Below are positions 20,410-29,920 of a stretch of 64,000 nucleotides of DNA, one piece after another; the stretch's first letter is position 1, and each line of letters begins with the position of its first letter. The DNA comes from Chelatococcus asaccharovorans (GTDB lineage: Bacteria; Pseudomonadota; Alphaproteobacteria; Rhizobiales; Beijerinckiaceae): NCBI RefSeq assembly GCF_003201475.1, contig NZ_QJJK01000020.1, positions 1-64,000 on the forward strand, read 5' to 3'. The notes beneath the pieces are model-generated. The model worked only from the letters and a program-made list of their open reading frames with translations. It searched no databases and was not told where the DNA came from. Position numbers and translations under genes: made by a program.

Positions 20410-20718
20410 CAGGCGCGCCGCGCGCCATATTGCAAAGGCGCGGGTGCGTAGCATGTCAAAGGGCCGCGGCGCCCGCCCCTGATCCATCCGGGCCGCCTTT
20501 CCCATCCGCCGATCCACATGGATCCGCCGGTACGGCATCACGCTGAAATGCTGCAACCAGCCGGCTTGCGGCAACCAGCCGGCTCGCGCCGCCTGCGGCC
20601 TCACCATTTGCTTGGGCCGCGGGTAATACCATAGACAGGCCATCTTATTTTACTTCGACAGACGAACGACCGGCGTGTAAACAGCTGGCGCATCCACGCG
20701 AACAGGGAAGCGCCAGCC
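20410..20718. other. 309-bp spacer before pyrF
   Basis: It contains the two-unit 18-bp direct repeat at 20553-20588 and otherwise nothing I recognise. The GGGAAG before the TTG start of pyrF is at 20704. Confidence 0.5.
20553..20588. repeat. 18-bp direct duplication upstream of pyrF
   Basis: GCAACCAGCCGGCTTGCG (20553-20570) is followed at once by GCAACCAGCCGGCTCGCG (20571-20588), one mismatch. Each unit also contains an internal AGCCGGCT palindrome, so a dimeric protein site or slippage product are both possible. Confidence 0.7.
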
Positions 20719-21465
20719 TTGACCATCGCGCCTCAGTCACCCCCCTCCCCGAGGGACCGACTCATCGTCGCCCTTGATCTGCCAAGCGTTGCCGATGCCG
20801 AGCGCATGGTCGATCAGCTCGGCGACACCGTCACATTCTACAAGGTCGGGCTTGAGCTCGCCTTTGCCGGCGGCCTGCCATTTGCTGCAGCCCTCGCCCG
20901 CTCGGGCCGCCAGGTGTTCCTCGACCTCAAGCTCCACGACATCCCGACCACTGTCGAACGCGCCACACGCCAGGTCGCCGATCTCGGCGCCACCTTCCTG
21001 ACCGTCCATGCCTATCCCCAGACGCTGGCCGCCGCCGTGCGCGGCCGGACCGGGCATGAAGGCGCAACGGGTCTCACGGTCCCGCGCGGCCTGCAGATCC
21101 TCGGCGTGACGGTGATGACGTCCTACAGCGATGCCGATCTTCGCGAGGCCGGCTACGCCGAGGGCGTCAGCTTGACCGTTGCGCGGCGGGCGCGCCAGGC
21201 CGAAGCGGCCGGCGCCGATGGCCTGATCATTTCCGCGGAGGAGGCAGCCCGCATCCGCGGTCTCGTCGGCCCGCGCCTGCAGCTCGTCACGCCCGGCATC
21301 CGCCCCGCGGGAACCCCAAACCAGGACCAGAAGCGCGTCATGACGCCGGGGGATGCCATCCGCGCCGGGGCCGACTATCTGGTCGTGGGTCGGCCTGTCA
21401 CGGCAGCGGCGGACCCGGCAGCGGCGGCGCGGGCCATCATCGCCGAAATTCAAGCGGCCAGCTGA
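20719..21465 (+). CDS. pyrF: Orotidine 5'-phosphate decarboxylase
   Basis: 248 aa, slightly long because of a 12-residue lead. The last step of UMP synthesis. Visible: [10 protein letters not shown] at the first strand, the catalytic [16 protein letters not shown] (Asp/Lys/Asp tetrad region, about residues 70-85), VTVMTS, and the phosphate-binding LVTPGIRP and [10 protein letters not shown]. The start codon is TTG at 20719 with GGGAAG upstream; no suitable ATG exists. Eleven bp later DUF1330 begins, so the two are co-transcribed. Confidence 0.96.
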   Translation: MTIAPQSPPSPRDRLIVALDLPSVADAERMVDQLGDTVTFYKVGLELAFAGGLPFAAALARSGRQVFLDLKLHDIPTTVERATRQVADLGATFLTVHAYPQTLAAAVRGRTGHEGATGLTVPRGLQILGVTVMTSYSDADLREAGYAEGVSLTVARRARQAEAAGADGLIISAEEAARIRGLVGPRLQLVTPGIRPAGTPNQDQKRVMTPGDAIRAGADYLVVGRPVTAAADPAAAARAIIAEIQAAS

Positions 21466-21475
21466 GGACAGGACG

Positions 21476-21763
21476 ATGCCCAAGGGCTATATGATTGCGC
21501 GCGTGACCGTCACCAATCCCGAGGCTTATGCCGAATACGTGGCGCTCGCCTCCGAGGTGATCAGGGCCTACGGCGGCAAACTTCTGACGCGCGGCGGCCG
21601 GACCGAGCTGCTGGAGGGCGAAATGAGGCCCCGCAACGTGGTGATCGAGTTCGAGACCTACGAAAAGGCGATCGCCTACTACAATTCGCCCGAATATCAG
21701 CGGGCCAAGAAGGCCCGCGAGAACGCCGGCGTCGCCGACATGATCGCGGTCGAGGGTGTATAA
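21476..21763 (+). CDS. DUF1330 domain protein (ABM superfamily)
   Basis: 95 aa. The DUF1330 pattern is clear: KGYMIARVTVTNPEAYAEYVALASEVIRAYGGKLLTRGG, PRNVVIEFETYEKAIAYYNSPEYQRAK, ending in DMIAVEGV. The fold is a dimeric alpha-beta barrel; no established reaction. An AGGACAGGA site precedes the ATG. It lies 10 bp after pyrF and 57 bp before dapB. Confidence 0.92.
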   Translation: MPKGYMIARVTVTNPEAYAEYVALASEVIRAYGGKLLTRGGRTELLEGEMRPRNVVIEFETYEKAIAYYNSPEYQRAKKARENAGVADMIAVEGV

Positions 21764-21820
21764 GCCCGCGCGGGATCTTCAGCAGGCCGGCTCAGGGTTT
21801 CAGAACAAGGAGAACCGGGG

Positions 21821-22636
21821 ATGAGCGAATTGCGCCTCGTCGTCGTTGGAGCAGCCGGCCGCATGGGACGGATGCTGATCAAAACCATCAGCGAGACCGC
21901 CGGCGTGCGCCTCTCGGGCGCCATCGAGCGAAGCGGCAGCGAGGTGCTCGGCCAGGATGCGGGCCTTCTCGCCGGTGTGGGCACCCTCGGCGTCCCGGTC
22001 ACCGACGATCCGCTCGCGGCCTTCGTCGCGGCGGACGGCGTGCTGGACTTCACGACGCCTGCGGCAACCATTGCCTTTGCCGGTCTCGCAGCCCAGGCCC
22101 GTATCGTCCATGTGGTGGGCACCACGGGCCTCGACGAGGCTGACCTTGCCAAGCTCGAGGCCGCGTCCCGCCATGCCGTCATCATCCGTTCCGGCAACAT
22201 GAGCCTTGGCGTCAACCTTTTGGCCGCTTTGGTCGAGCGCGTTGCGCGGACACTCGGCCCGGAGTTCGATATCGAAGTGGTGGAAATGCATCACCGCATG
22301 AAAGTCGATGCGCCGTCGGGCACGGCGCTGATGCTCGGCGAGGCGGCCGCCAAGGGACGCGGCATCACGCTGAAGGACCACGCCGATCGGGGCCGCGACG
22401 GCATAACCGGCGCGAGGCACGCGGGCGCCATCGGCTTCGCCGCCCTGCGCGGCGGCACGGTGATCGGCGAGCACAGCGTGATCTTTGCCGGTGCCGGCGA
22501 ACGCATCGAGCTCTCCCACAAGGCCGAGGATCGCAGCCTCTTCGCGCATGGCGCGCTGCGGGCCGCCCTCTGGGGCCACGGCAAGAAGCCGGGCCTCTAT
22601 GGCATGGCGGACGTTCTCGGCATCGCCGCAATCTAG
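21821..22636 (+). CDS. dapB: 4-Hydroxy-tetrahydrodipicolinate reductase
   Basis: 271 aa. Catalyses the NAD(P)H-dependent step of the diaminopimelate/lysine pathway. Visible: the nucleotide loop [12 protein letters not shown] (about residues 8-19), [13 protein letters not shown], and the signature [21 protein letters not shown] with the catalytic His pair and Lys. The C-terminal end [24 protein letters not shown] is also typical. AAGGAG precedes the ATG. A palindromic repeat follows before gpmA. Confidence 0.97.
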   Translation: MSELRLVVVGAAGRMGRMLIKTISETAGVRLSGAIERSGSEVLGQDAGLLAGVGTLGVPVTDDPLAAFVAADGVLDFTTPAATIAFAGLAAQARIVHVVGTTGLDEADLAKLEAASRHAVIIRSGNMSLGVNLLAALVERVARTLGPEFDIEVVEMHHRMKVDAPSGTALMLGEAAAKGRGITLKDHADRGRDGITGARHAGAIGFAALRGGTVIGEHSVIFAGAGERIELSHKAEDRSLFAHGALRAALWGHGKKPGLYGMADVLGIAAI

Positions 22637-22689
22637 GGCAGGTCCGGCGCAATCAAATCGACCGGACAGGCTCGGCTTCCTTGTTTTCA

Positions 22690-22740
22690 CACAATTCCGG
22701 ACGCAGAACCGCTGCACATTTCCGCTGGAATTGCTTTAGC
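22690..22740. repeat. CAATTCCGG-GGAATTG palindromic repeat, copy 1
   Basis: CAATTCCGGACGC...GAACCGC...TCCGCTGGAATTGCT: the ends are inverse to each other (CAATTCC and GGAATTG). It shares most of its length with 29072-29120. It lies between dapB and gpmA, ending 23 bp before the gpmA ATG, so it is in the gpmA leader. Confidence 0.75.
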
Positions 22741-22762
22741 GTATCAGTGAAGGAGACATCGC

Positions 22763-23383
22763 ATGGAGCGGCTGCTCGTCCTCGTTCGGCATGGCCAGAG
22801 CGACTGGAATCTCAAGAACCTGTTCACCGGCTGGAAGGATCCCGATCTCACCGAGCAGGGTGTGCGCGAGGCGACAAGCGCCGGCCGGCGCCTGAAAGCG
22901 CTTGGCCTGACGTTCGATATCGCCTTCACCTCGGTCCTGACGCGCGCGCAGCACACCAACAGCCTGATCCTTGGCGAAATCGGACAGCCGGACCTTCCGA
23001 CGATTCGCGACCAGGCGCTCAACGAACGCGACTACGGCGACCTCTCCGGCCTCAACAAGGATGATGCGCGCGCCCGCTGGGGCGAGGAACAGGTGCATAT
23101 CTGGCGCCGGTCCTACGATATCGCGCCGCCCGGCGGCGAGAGCCTGAAGGACACCGCCGCCCGTGTGCTGCCCTATTACATCACGGAAATCCTGCCGCGC
23201 GTGCTGCGCGGCGAGCGTGTGCTTGTGGCGGCCCACGGCAACAGCCTCCGGGCCCTCGTCATGGTGCTCGATCGCCTGACACCCGCCACCATTCCGAGCA
23301 TGGAACTCGCCACCGGCGTGCCGCTTGTCTATCGCCTCAAGGCCGATTCGACCGTCGAGAGCAAAGAGGTGCTGGAGGGGTGA
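22763..23383 (+). CDS. gpmA: 2,3-Bisphosphoglycerate-dependent phosphoglycerate mutase
   Basis: 206 aa, the short form found in alphaproteobacteria. Interconverts 3- and 2-phosphoglycerate. Visible: the phosphohistidine motif [12 protein letters not shown] (His at about residue 10), [24 protein letters not shown], the second catalytic His in [14 protein letters not shown], and [23 protein letters not shown] precedes the ATG. The stop overlaps the alkB start by 4 nt (GTGA). Confidence 0.97.
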   Translation: MERLLVLVRHGQSDWNLKNLFTGWKDPDLTEQGVREATSAGRRLKALGLTFDIAFTSVLTRAQHTNSLILGEIGQPDLPTIRDQALNERDYGDLSGLNKDDARARWGEEQVHIWRRSYDIAPPGGESLKDTAARVLPYYITEILPRVLRGERVLVAAHGNSLRALVMVLDRLTPATIPSMELATGVPLVYRLKADSTVESKEVLEG

Positions 23384-24039
23384 CGGGTCAGAGGGGGACA
23401 GGGGCGCTCGCCATCCGGGACGGGGTGACCTATCATCCCGGCTATCTCGGCGCGCAGGAGCAGGGCGATCTCGTCGCGGCGCTGCGCGCGATCCTTGAGG
23501 CGGCGCCCTTCTTTGTCCCCCGCATGCCGCGTACAGGCAAGCCTTTCTCGGTGCGCATGAGCAACTGCGGCTCTCTCGGCTGGGTTTCGGACGAACGCGG
23601 CTATCGTTACCAGCCGACCCATCCCGACACCGGCCTGCCTTGGCCTGCCATGCCGGAGCGCCTGTTGCGGGCCTGGCGGGACCTTGCCCCCGGCGCGCCC
23701 CCGCCGGAGGCCTGCCTGATCAATTATTACAATACGGGTGCGCGCATGGGCTTGCACCAGGACCGGGATGAGGACGATCTCGTGACGCCGGTTGTCTCGC
23801 TGTCCCTAGGGGATACGGCCGTCTTCCGCATCGGCGGCACCAGCCGGCGCGATCCCACCACATCGCTGAAGCTCGCATCCGGCGATGCCCTCGCTTTCGG
23901 CGGTCCGGCGCGGCTCGCCTTCCACGGCATCGACCGCATCCTCGCCGGATCCTCGACCCTCCTCGGCGGACCGCCGCTCGCCGGCGGCCGCATCAACCTC
24001 ACCTTGCGGCGTGTCAGTCCCGCGACGCGGGAACACTGA
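23380..24039 (+). CDS. alkB: DNA oxidative demethylase AlkB
   Basis: 219 aa. A Fe(II)/2-oxoglutarate dioxygenase that repairs N1-methyladenine and N3-methylcytosine. The iron ligands are visible as MGLHQDRDE (HxD) and the later LAFHGIDRI (distal His), and the 2-oxoglutarate Arg lies in [19 protein letters not shown] is a further family signature. The start is GTG at 23380, overlapping the gpmA stop. glnD begins 2 bp after its stop, so gpmA, alkB and glnD look co-transcribed. Confidence 0.95.
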   Translation: MTGQRGTGALAIRDGVTYHPGYLGAQEQGDLVAALRAILEAAPFFVPRMPRTGKPFSVRMSNCGSLGWVSDERGYRYQPTHPDTGLPWPAMPERLLRAWRDLAPGAPPPEACLINYYNTGARMGLHQDRDEDDLVTPVVSLSLGDTAVFRIGGTSRRDPTTSLKLASGDALAFGGPARLAFHGIDRILAGSSTLLGGPPLAGGRINLTLRRVSPATREH

Positions 24040-24041
24040 TC

Positions 24042-26858
24042 ATGGCGCGCGCTCCGGCTGATTCCGTCCAGGCTGCAATTACCACGCTCCAGGCCAATTG
24101 TGGCAGTGATGCGAATGCCCTGCGCAGCGGCCTGGTCACCTATCTCAAGCTCATCCACGAACGCGGCCTCGCCCATGCGGAAGAGCGCCTGCTGGCGGAG
24201 CGAGACGGGCTGGCCTGCGCCCATCGCCTGTCCGCAACGATGGATAAGATCATCAGCATCGCCTTCGGGGTGGTCACGCAGCTCCTGCATCCACAACCCG
24301 AGGCGACCGGGACCGCAACGCTGGCGATCGTCGCCGTGGGGGGCTATGGCCGCGGGACGCTGGCCCCCGGCTCGGATGTCGACATCCTCTTCATGATGGG
24401 CTCGCCCGGCAAGCCGAAAAGCGGACTGCGTTCCCGCAACGGCCAAGGCCCCGCCGTGTCGCAGACAGCCTGGAGCGAGCGTGTTGTCGAGACCCTGCTC
24501 TACGTGCTCTGGGACCTGAAGCTGAAGGTTGGCCACGCCACGCGAACCGTTGACGAATCCATCCGCGAGGCCACCAACGACCTCACCATTCGCACGGCGA
24601 TCCTGGAGGCACGCCATCTCGTCGGCGACAAGGGGCTGTTCGATGAGCTGGTCACGCGCTTCGACAAGGACATCGTCAGCGGCACGGCGCCGGCTTTCGT
24701 CGAGGCGAAGCTCGCCGAGCGCGACGCCCGGCTGCATCGCGCCGGCACATCCCGTTACGTGGTGGAACCGAACGTCAAGGACGGCAAGGGCGGTCTTCGC
24801 GATCTCAACACCCTGTTCTGGATCGCCAAATACACCTATCGCGTACGCGACGCGAAGGAGCTCGTCACGGCGGGATTGTTCACCCAGGATGAATTTGCGC
24901 TGTTCCAGCGCTGCGAATCCTTTCTCTGGCGCGTGCGGTGTCACATGCATTTTGTGACCGGGCGAGCGGAGGAGCGCCTCTCGTTTGACCTGCAACCGCC
25001 GATCGCCCTGCGCAACGGCTATATCGCCCATGGCGGGCTCTCGGCCGTCGAGCGCTTCATGAAGCGCTATTTCCTCACGGCAAAGGACGTCGGCGACCTG
25101 ACGGCGATCGTCTGCGCGGCGCTGGAGGCGCGCCATGCCAAGCCCCGTCCGGTGCTCGACCGCTTCGTCAGCCGCCTGCGCAGCCGCCGCAACTACCGGA
25201 CGCTGGAATCCCGCGACTTCATCCTCGACAACAACCGGATCACGGTCGCCAGCAACGAGGTCTTCAAGCGCGATCCCGTCAACCTCATCAGGCTCTACTG
25301 GCTTGCCGACCGCCACAGCTATGCCATTCATCCCGATGCGAGCCGGCTCGCGACGCGGTCGCTGGCCCTGATCGACCGCTCGGTCCGCAACGATACCGAG
25401 GCCAACCAGCTGTTCCTTGATGTCCTGACATCCCACAACGCGCCTGAAGTCGTCCTGCGGCGCATGAACGAGTCCGGCGTCCTCGGACGCTTCATTCCGG
25501 AATTCGGCCGCATCGTCGCGCTGATGCAGTTCAACATGTATCACCACTACACGGTGGACGAGCATCTCCTGCGTGCCGTGGGCGTGCTTGCGGATATCGA
25601 TGCCGGCCGGTCGGATGCCGAACATCCGCTGTCGGGTGAGATCATCGGCACCATTCAGAACCGGCGGGCGCTCTATGTCGCGGTTTTTCTCCACGATGTC
25701 GCCAAGGGGCGCCAGAGCGATCACTCCACCGGGGGTGCGCGCGTCGCGCGCAAGCTCGGACCGCGCTTCGGCCTGACCCCGGCCGAGACGGAAACCGCGG
25801 CCTGGCTGGTGGACAATCATCTCCTCATGTCCATGGTCGCGCAGAGCCGGGACATCAACGATCCCTCGACCATCCGCAGCTTCGCCGGCACCGTGCAGAC
25901 CATGGAGCGGCTCAAGCTGCTCCTCGTCCTCACGGTCTGCGATATCAAGGCGGTGGGCCCGGGCGTCTGGAACGGCTGGAAGGGCGAGTTGCTGCGCAGC
26001 CTCTATTACGAGACGCAGATCGCGTTGACCGGGGGTCACGTCTCGGCAAGCCGCAACGAGCGTGTCAGCGCCGCCCAGGCGGAATTGCGCCAGGCCCTGC
26101 CGGACTGGACGGGCGCCGAATTCGCCGCCTATGCCGCGCGGCATTACGCGCCCTACTGGCTCAAGGTCGATATCGCGCGCAAGATCCAGCATGCCAGGCT
26201 CATTCGCCGGGCGGAGGAGACCGGCGAGACCACCGTCACCACGGTGGAAACCGATGGCTTCCGTGGCGTCACGGAGCTCGTGGCCGCAGCCCCCGACCAT
26301 CCGCGTCTCCTCGCCATCCTCACCGGCGCCTGCGCGGCGGCCGGCGGCAACATCGTCGACGCGCAGATCTTCACGACGACCGATGGCCTGGCGCTCGACA
26401 CCCTGGTGATCTCACGCGCCTTCGACCGGGACGACGACGAACTCAGACGCGGCGAGCGGATCGCGCAGGCCATCAAACGCGCCCTGACCGGGGAGGTGCG
26501 GATCGCGGATCTGGTCGCATCACGCCGGCCGAAGAAGGATCGCAGCCGCACCTTCCATGTGCCGACCGAGGTTATCGTCGATAACAGCCTGTCCGACCGG
26601 CATACCGTGCTCGAAATCTCCGGGCTGGACCGCCCGGGGCTTCTTTATGACCTGACGACGGTGCTCAGCCAGCTCAATCTGAATATTGCATCGGCCCATA
26701 TCGCCACCTACGGTGAGAAAGTCGTCGACGTCTTCTATGTCACAGACCTCACCGGCGCGAAGATCGACAACACCAACCGTCAGGCTGCCATCCGGCGCGC
26801 GATCGAGCGCATCTTCCTGGATGACGACGGGGACGATGCCATCAGCAAAACCGGATAA
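24042..26858 (+). CDS. glnD: PII uridylyltransferase/uridylyl-removing enzyme GlnD
   Basis: 938 aa. The nitrogen sensor that modifies PII proteins. Domain order: nucleotidyltransferase with GGYGRGTLAPGSDVDILF (residues 100-117), a GlnD PII-uridylyltransferase helical region, an HD hydrolase domain with HHYTVDEHLLRAVGVL and FLHDVAKGRQSDHS (roughly 500-620), then two ACT domains (VAAAPDHPRLLAILTGACAAAGGNI and LEISGLDRPGLLYDLTTVLSQLNLNI) that sense glutamine. Full length with all expected motifs. Placed 2 bp after alkB and 107 bp before grpE. Confidence 0.98.
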   Translation: MARAPADSVQAAITTLQANCGSDANALRSGLVTYLKLIHERGLAHAEERLLAERDGLACAHRLSATMDKIISIAFGVVTQLLHPQPEATGTATLAIVAVGGYGRGTLAPGSDVDILFMMGSPGKPKSGLRSRNGQGPAVSQTAWSERVVETLLYVLWDLKLKVGHATRTVDESIREATNDLTIRTAILEARHLVGDKGLFDELVTRFDKDIVSGTAPAFVEAKLAERDARLHRAGTSRYVVEPNVKDGKGGLRDLNTLFWIAKYTYRVRDAKELVTAGLFTQDEFALFQRCESFLWRVRCHMHFVTGRAEERLSFDLQPPIALRNGYIAHGGLSAVERFMKRYFLTAKDVGDLTAIVCAALEARHAKPRPVLDRFVSRLRSRRNYRTLESRDFILDNNRITVASNEVFKRDPVNLIRLYWLADRHSYAIHPDASRLATRSLALIDRSVRNDTEANQLFLDVLTSHNAPEVVLRRMNESGVLGRFIPEFGRIVALMQFNMYHHYTVDEHLLRAVGVLADIDAGRSDAEHPLSGEIIGTIQNRRALYVAVFLHDVAKGRQSDHSTGGARVARKLGPRFGLTPAETETAAWLVDNHLLMSMVAQSRDINDPSTIRSFAGTVQTMERLKLLLVLTVCDIKAVGPGVWNGWKGELLRSLYYETQIALTGGHVSASRNERVSAAQAELRQALPDWTGAEFAAYAARHYAPYWLKVDIARKIQHARLIRRAEETGETTVTTVETDGFRGVTELVAAAPDHPRLLAILTGACAAAGGNIVDAQIFTTTDGLALDTLVISRAFDRDDDELRRGERIAQAIKRALTGEVRIADLVASRRPKKDRSRTFHVPTEVIVDNSLSDRHTVLEISGLDRPGLLYDLTTVLSQLNLNIASAHIATYGEKVVDVFYVTDLTGAKIDNTNRQAAIRRAIERIFLDDDGDDAISKTG

Positions 26859-26902
26859 CGGCATATCCACGTCGATAGGGGGCAAGGCATGCCAGACAAA
26901 TG

Positions 26903-26933
26903 CTTGATTTTTGGGCCGTCTGACCTGATATCA
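26903..26933 (+). promoter_or_regulatory. Possible heat-shock-type promoter of grpE
   Basis: CTTG (26903-26906), 17 nt, then CCTGATATCA. This resembles CTTG-N17/18-CYTATNTNNG but has an extra G in the -10 box and lacks the final G. Much weaker than the dnaK promoter, but it sits in the right place, about 35 bp before the grpE start. Confidence 0.35.
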
Positions 26934-26965
26934 CCGGTGACAAACACTCAACAGCTACGAGAGCC

Positions 26966-27601
26966 ATGACCCAGACGCCGCCCCGCCCCGAGCCGGTTGA
27001 CGCCGACAAAGACGCCAACGCCGTGGAAAGAGACGAAACGCTTGCGGGCCACGTGCAAGACGAGATTGCCGCCGAGGCGGCGGCCATCGCCGCGCTCGAG
27101 GCGGAGAAGCGCGAGCTGAAGGACAAGCTCCTGCGAACGCTGGCCGAGATGGAAAATCTGCGGCGGCGCACCGAGCGGGAAATCGCCGATGCACGGGCCT
27201 ATGGCATCACGAGCTTCGCGCGCGACATGCTGACGGCCGCGGACAATATCCGCCGCGCCATCGAAACCATTCCCGAGGACGTCCGCGCGCAGCCCGATAA
27301 CCCGGTCAAGCCGTTCCTCGAAGGCATCGAACTGACCGAGCGCGATGTGCTCAAGACCCTTGAGCGTCATGGCGTTCGCAAGATCGATCCGATCGATCAG
27401 AAATTCGATCCGAACCTGCATCAGGCGATGTTCGAGGTCGAGGACCTGAGCAAGCCCCACGGCACTGTTGTGCAGGTGATCCAGTCAGGCTTCGTGATCA
27501 GCGATCGCGTGCTGCGACCGGCGCTTGTGGGTGTATCGAAGGGCGGCCCCAAGGTCCCGACCGGCAACGGCACCGATACGGATCCGACAACCGGCCAGTG
27601 A
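26966..27601 (+). CDS. grpE: Nucleotide exchange factor GrpE
   Basis: 211 aa. An acidic N-terminus and a long coiled coil (AAIAALEAEKREL..LLRTLAEMENLRRRTEREI, about residues 35-75) are followed by a four-helix/beta domain with FARDMLTAADNIRRAIE, the signature ...KIDPIDQKFDPNLHQAMFEVED and VVQVIQSGFVISDRVLRPALVGVSKG. It releases ADP from DnaK. Immediately downstream are a short tandem array and an intrinsic terminator. Confidence 0.97.
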   Translation: MTQTPPRPEPVDADKDANAVERDETLAGHVQDEIAAEAAAIAALEAEKRELKDKLLRTLAEMENLRRRTEREIADARAYGITSFARDMLTAADNIRRAIETIPEDVRAQPDNPVKPFLEGIELTERDVLKTLERHGVRKIDPIDQKFDPNLHQAMFEVEDLSKPHGTVVQVIQSGFVISDRVLRPALVGVSKGGPKVPTGNGTDTDPTTGQ

Positions 27602-27615
27602 ACGGCCTTGGACCG

Positions 27616-27671
27616 TCGCCAATCGGGCCCTCGCCAATCGGGCCCTCGCCAAGAGCCCTCGCCAAGAGCCC
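27616..27671. repeat. Tandem duplications just after grpE
   Basis: TCGCCAATCGGGCCC occurs twice (27616-27630, 27631-27645), then TCGCCAAGAGCCC twice (27646-27658, 27659-27671). The second unit is a shortened form of the first. Non-coding, 15 bp after the grpE stop. Confidence 0.8.
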
Positions 27672-27714
27672 TTTGATCGTCTGGCGACGCGGCTTGCAAC
27701 TGCATCAATTAAGG

Positions 27715-27762
27715 AAAAGGCCGTCTGCGATGAACCCGCGACGGCCTTTTCTTTCGTTTTGA
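27715..27762. terminator. Intrinsic terminator between convergent grpE and an exported-protein gene
   Basis: AAAAGGCCGTC (27715-27725) pairs with GACGGCCTTTT (27740-27750) and is followed by CTTTCGTTTT. On the other strand the stem is followed by CCTTAATTG. The stem is perfect over 11 bp, so it can serve both strands, though the T tract is better for grpE. Confidence 0.85.
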
Positions 27763-27802
27763 TCCGGCGGTTGCCGGCGCGGCCCATCCTGGCCGTCGAT
27801 GT

Positions 27803-28771
27803 TCAATCCTTGGTCTTCTCGGGTTTCGGCGCGATGCCGTCACGGATCGTCTCGAAACGCGCGAGCATCTTCTTCTGGTCCCGCTCGCGCGACATGGCGA
27901 TCAGGCGGATATAGCGCGTCGTATCGAAGCGGATGGCCTGCATGACGAAGACCTTGTCCTTGGTCTCCGAATCCTGGGCGGTCGCGGTGATCTCGTGCCA
28001 CGGCACATTCTGCAGCGTCAGATTGCGCGCACTCTTGATCTCCGGGGCGATGATACTGGCCAGGCCACTGAAAGCCTGACGCGCGAAGCGATCCTGATCA
28101 AGCGTGCCGGGGATGGCGCCATCGCCCGAGGCGACGATGACAATGGGTTGCTCGGCACCTTTGATGCTGTCCTTCGGGCCGTCCGTCATCAGGAGGCCGG
28201 TGCCGGCCAGGACACGCGAAACGCGAAAGCCGGCCTGTTTGCCGAGCGAGAAGGGAAGCGCCGCGACCTGCTCTTCGATCGGCGGAGGCTTGCGGAAAAC
28301 GAGACTTTTCAGCGCCGTACGAACCGTCTCGTCGCTGTAGGTGCTGGAGGACTCGTCAGGAACCTGGACCGTGACAACGGCAGTGGCAAGCGGCGATGAG
28401 GCCACCAGCACCCATTTCTTGATGAGATGCGCGCCTGCCTGCTGCTGGGCGCTCACAAACAGCGCCTTGGCACCCGCGAGGGTCCAGTCTTCGCGTTTGA
28501 CCGCGGTCAATCCCTGCTTTGCCATGTGGTCGACCTTCAACCCCTCGACCACGCGGGGATAAGCATCGGTCGGCAGTTCGGTCATCAGGATGGCAGCGCC
28601 CGATGCCTCATCCTCGAAGCCGAGGAAGTTCTTGGCCTCCCGCATCTCGCCGGGCGGCGTGATGCCGACGTTCAATCCGGATGGAAAAACAGGATCAGCC
28701 GCACGCGCGGACGAGGCGAAGGCCGCAAGAACAAAAGCAAGAAGCACAGTGGCAACCGATTGTCGCATCAT
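27803..28771 (-). CDS. Exported protein of unknown function
   Basis: 322 aa. A clear Sec signal peptide (MMRQSVATVLLAFVLAAFASSARA, cut before AD), then a soluble domain: FPSGLNVGITPPGEMREAKNFLGFEDEASGAAILMTELP, a middle DETVRTALKSLVFRKPP and a C-terminal TTRYIRLIAMSRERDQKKMLARFETIRDGI. No family recognised; the layout recalls periplasmic PsbP/Mog1-like proteins found in Rhizobiales but I cannot confirm it. ATG 28771 has GAGGG 8 nt upstream. ATG 28794 is a possible alternative adding a basic n-region. The frame stays open to 29098 only because it runs back into a palindromic repeat. Confidence 0.75.
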   Translation of the reverse strand: MMRQSVATVLLAFVLAAFASSARAADPVFPSGLNVGITPPGEMREAKNFLGFEDEASGAAILMTELPTDAYPRVVEGLKVDHMAKQGLTAVKREDWTLAGAKALFVSAQQQAGAHLIKKWVLVASSPLATAVVTVQVPDESSSTYSDETVRTALKSLVFRKPPPIEEQVAALPFSLGKQAGFRVSRVLAGTGLLMTDGPKDSIKGAEQPIVIVASGDGAIPGTLDQDRFARQAFSGLASIIAPEIKSARNLTLQNVPWHEITATAQDSETKDKVFVMQAIRFDTTRYIRLIAMSRERDQKKMLARFETIRDGIAPKPEKTKD

Positions 28772-29116
28772 TCGGGGTACCCTCTTTTCGTCCATCCCGC
28801 CCCCTCGTCTTCCCGCGAAGCGAATGGTGTGATGCACGCTCAATATGGCGACAACGCGATTGATGGCATTCATCCCGCGCCGTCCTTGGCGCGGATCACG
28901 CACAAGCGCACTGAGGTTGCTCGACAAATCCGACCTGCATGGAATCGCCTGATGCCATCCGGGACTATGAATTGTCTCGTCACGTCTTAAGTGAAGCAAG
29001 TCCGCAACAGACAGAGTTGCTCTAGAATTTAAGCCCGTCTTCCCTTGAGCCTTTCCGGCGAAAACCAGCACGCAATTCCGGACGCGGAACCGCAACACAC
29101 ATCCGCTGGAATTGCT
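28772..29116. other. 345-bp spacer between the exported-protein gene and uppP
   Basis: Both neighbours read on the minus strand. The spacer contains a CTAGAGCAA-family fragment (28995-29024) and the CAATTCC repeat (29072-29120). The remainder shows no recognisable signal. Confidence 0.55.
28995..29024. repeat. Fragment of the CTAGAGCAA-family element
   Basis: GCAAGTCCGCAACAGAC followed by AGAGTTGCTCTAG. The first part is the inverse of GTCTGTTGCGGACTTG in the complete element at 6242-6349, and the end matches its TTGCTCTAG terminus. The internal part is deleted. Confidence 0.6.
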
Positions 29117-29120
29117 CTAA
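29072..29120. repeat. CAATTCCGG-GGAATTG palindromic repeat, copy 2, overlapping the uppP stop
   Basis: GCAATTCCGGACGCGGAACCGC...TCCGCTGGAATTGCTCTAA, closely matching 22690-22740. Its end (CTA at 29117-29119) supplies the TAG stop codon of uppP on the minus strand, so the repeat abuts or has invaded the gene's 3' end. Confidence 0.75.
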
Positions 29121-29920
29121 CCGAAGACGATGAGCCCGGCGAGCCCCGCGGCGCCAACCACGATACGCCACCACGCGAACAATGCAAAACCGTGACGGCT
29201 GACATAGTCAAGCAAGGTCCGGACCACGAACAGGCCCGACAGAAAGGCCATGACAAAGCCGATGGCGACGAGCCCGATGTCGTGGGCATCGAGCAGGCGG
29301 TAGTTCTTGTAGAGATCATAGGCGAAGGCGCCCGCCATGGTCGGCATCGCCAGGAAGAAGGAGAACTCCGTCGCCGCACGCTTGTTCGAGCCGAGCAGCA
29401 TGGCCCCGACAATCGTGGCGCCGGAGCGAGAAACCCCCGGAATCATGGCAAGGCATTGGAAGAAACCGATCTTCAACGTCATGCTGAGCGGAAATTCCGA
29501 TATGTCGCGATAGCGACCGCCAAGTCCCCGTTGATCGACCACCATCAGGATGAAGCCGCCGACGATGAGACTGACGCACACGATCCACGGATTGAACAGC
29601 ACCTCCTTGATGAAACTATGGGCAAAGGCGCCAATCACCATGGCCGGCAGGAAAGCGACGAGCACGCCGAGGACGAAGCGCTGCACCGCCGGATCATGCG
29701 GCAATTTGGTCGCGATCGTGACCAGGCGGTGGAAGTAGACGGAAACGATGGCGAGAATAGCGCCGAGTTGCACCAGGACCTCGAAGGTTCGCCCCTTCGA
29801 TTCGAAGCCGAGGAAATGACCGAGAAGGAGGAGATGCCCGGTCGAAGACACAGGCAGAAACTCTGTCAGGCCCTCGACAAGGCCAAGGATAGCCGCCGAC
29901 ACGACATCGTACGTATTCAT
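29117..29920 (-). CDS. uppP: Undecaprenyl-diphosphate phosphatase (BacA/UppP)
   Basis: 267 aa, polytopic membrane protein. Recycles the undecaprenyl carrier for peptidoglycan. Signatures: [22 protein letters not shown] (about residues 10-31), [14 protein letters not shown], and the hydrophobic C-terminal helices. Start ATG 29920 ([13 protein letters not shown]) with GGGA upstream; the open frame to 29989 was rejected. It is the last gene before a divergent boundary with fzlA. Its stop codon lies in a palindromic repeat. Confidence 0.95.
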   Translation of the reverse strand: MNTYDVVSAAILGLVEGLTEFLPVSSTGHLLLLGHFLGFESKGRTFEVLVQLGAILAIVSVYFHRLVTIATKLPHDPAVQRFVLGVLVAFLPAMVIGAFAHSFIKEVLFNPWIVCVSLIVGGFILMVVDQRGLGGRYRDISEFPLSMTLKIGFFQCLAMIPGVSRSGATIVGAMLLGSNKRAATEFSFFLAMPTMAGAFAYDLYKNYRLLDAHDIGLVAIGFVMAFLSGLFVVRTLLDYVSRHGFALFAWWRIVVGAAGLAGLIVFG

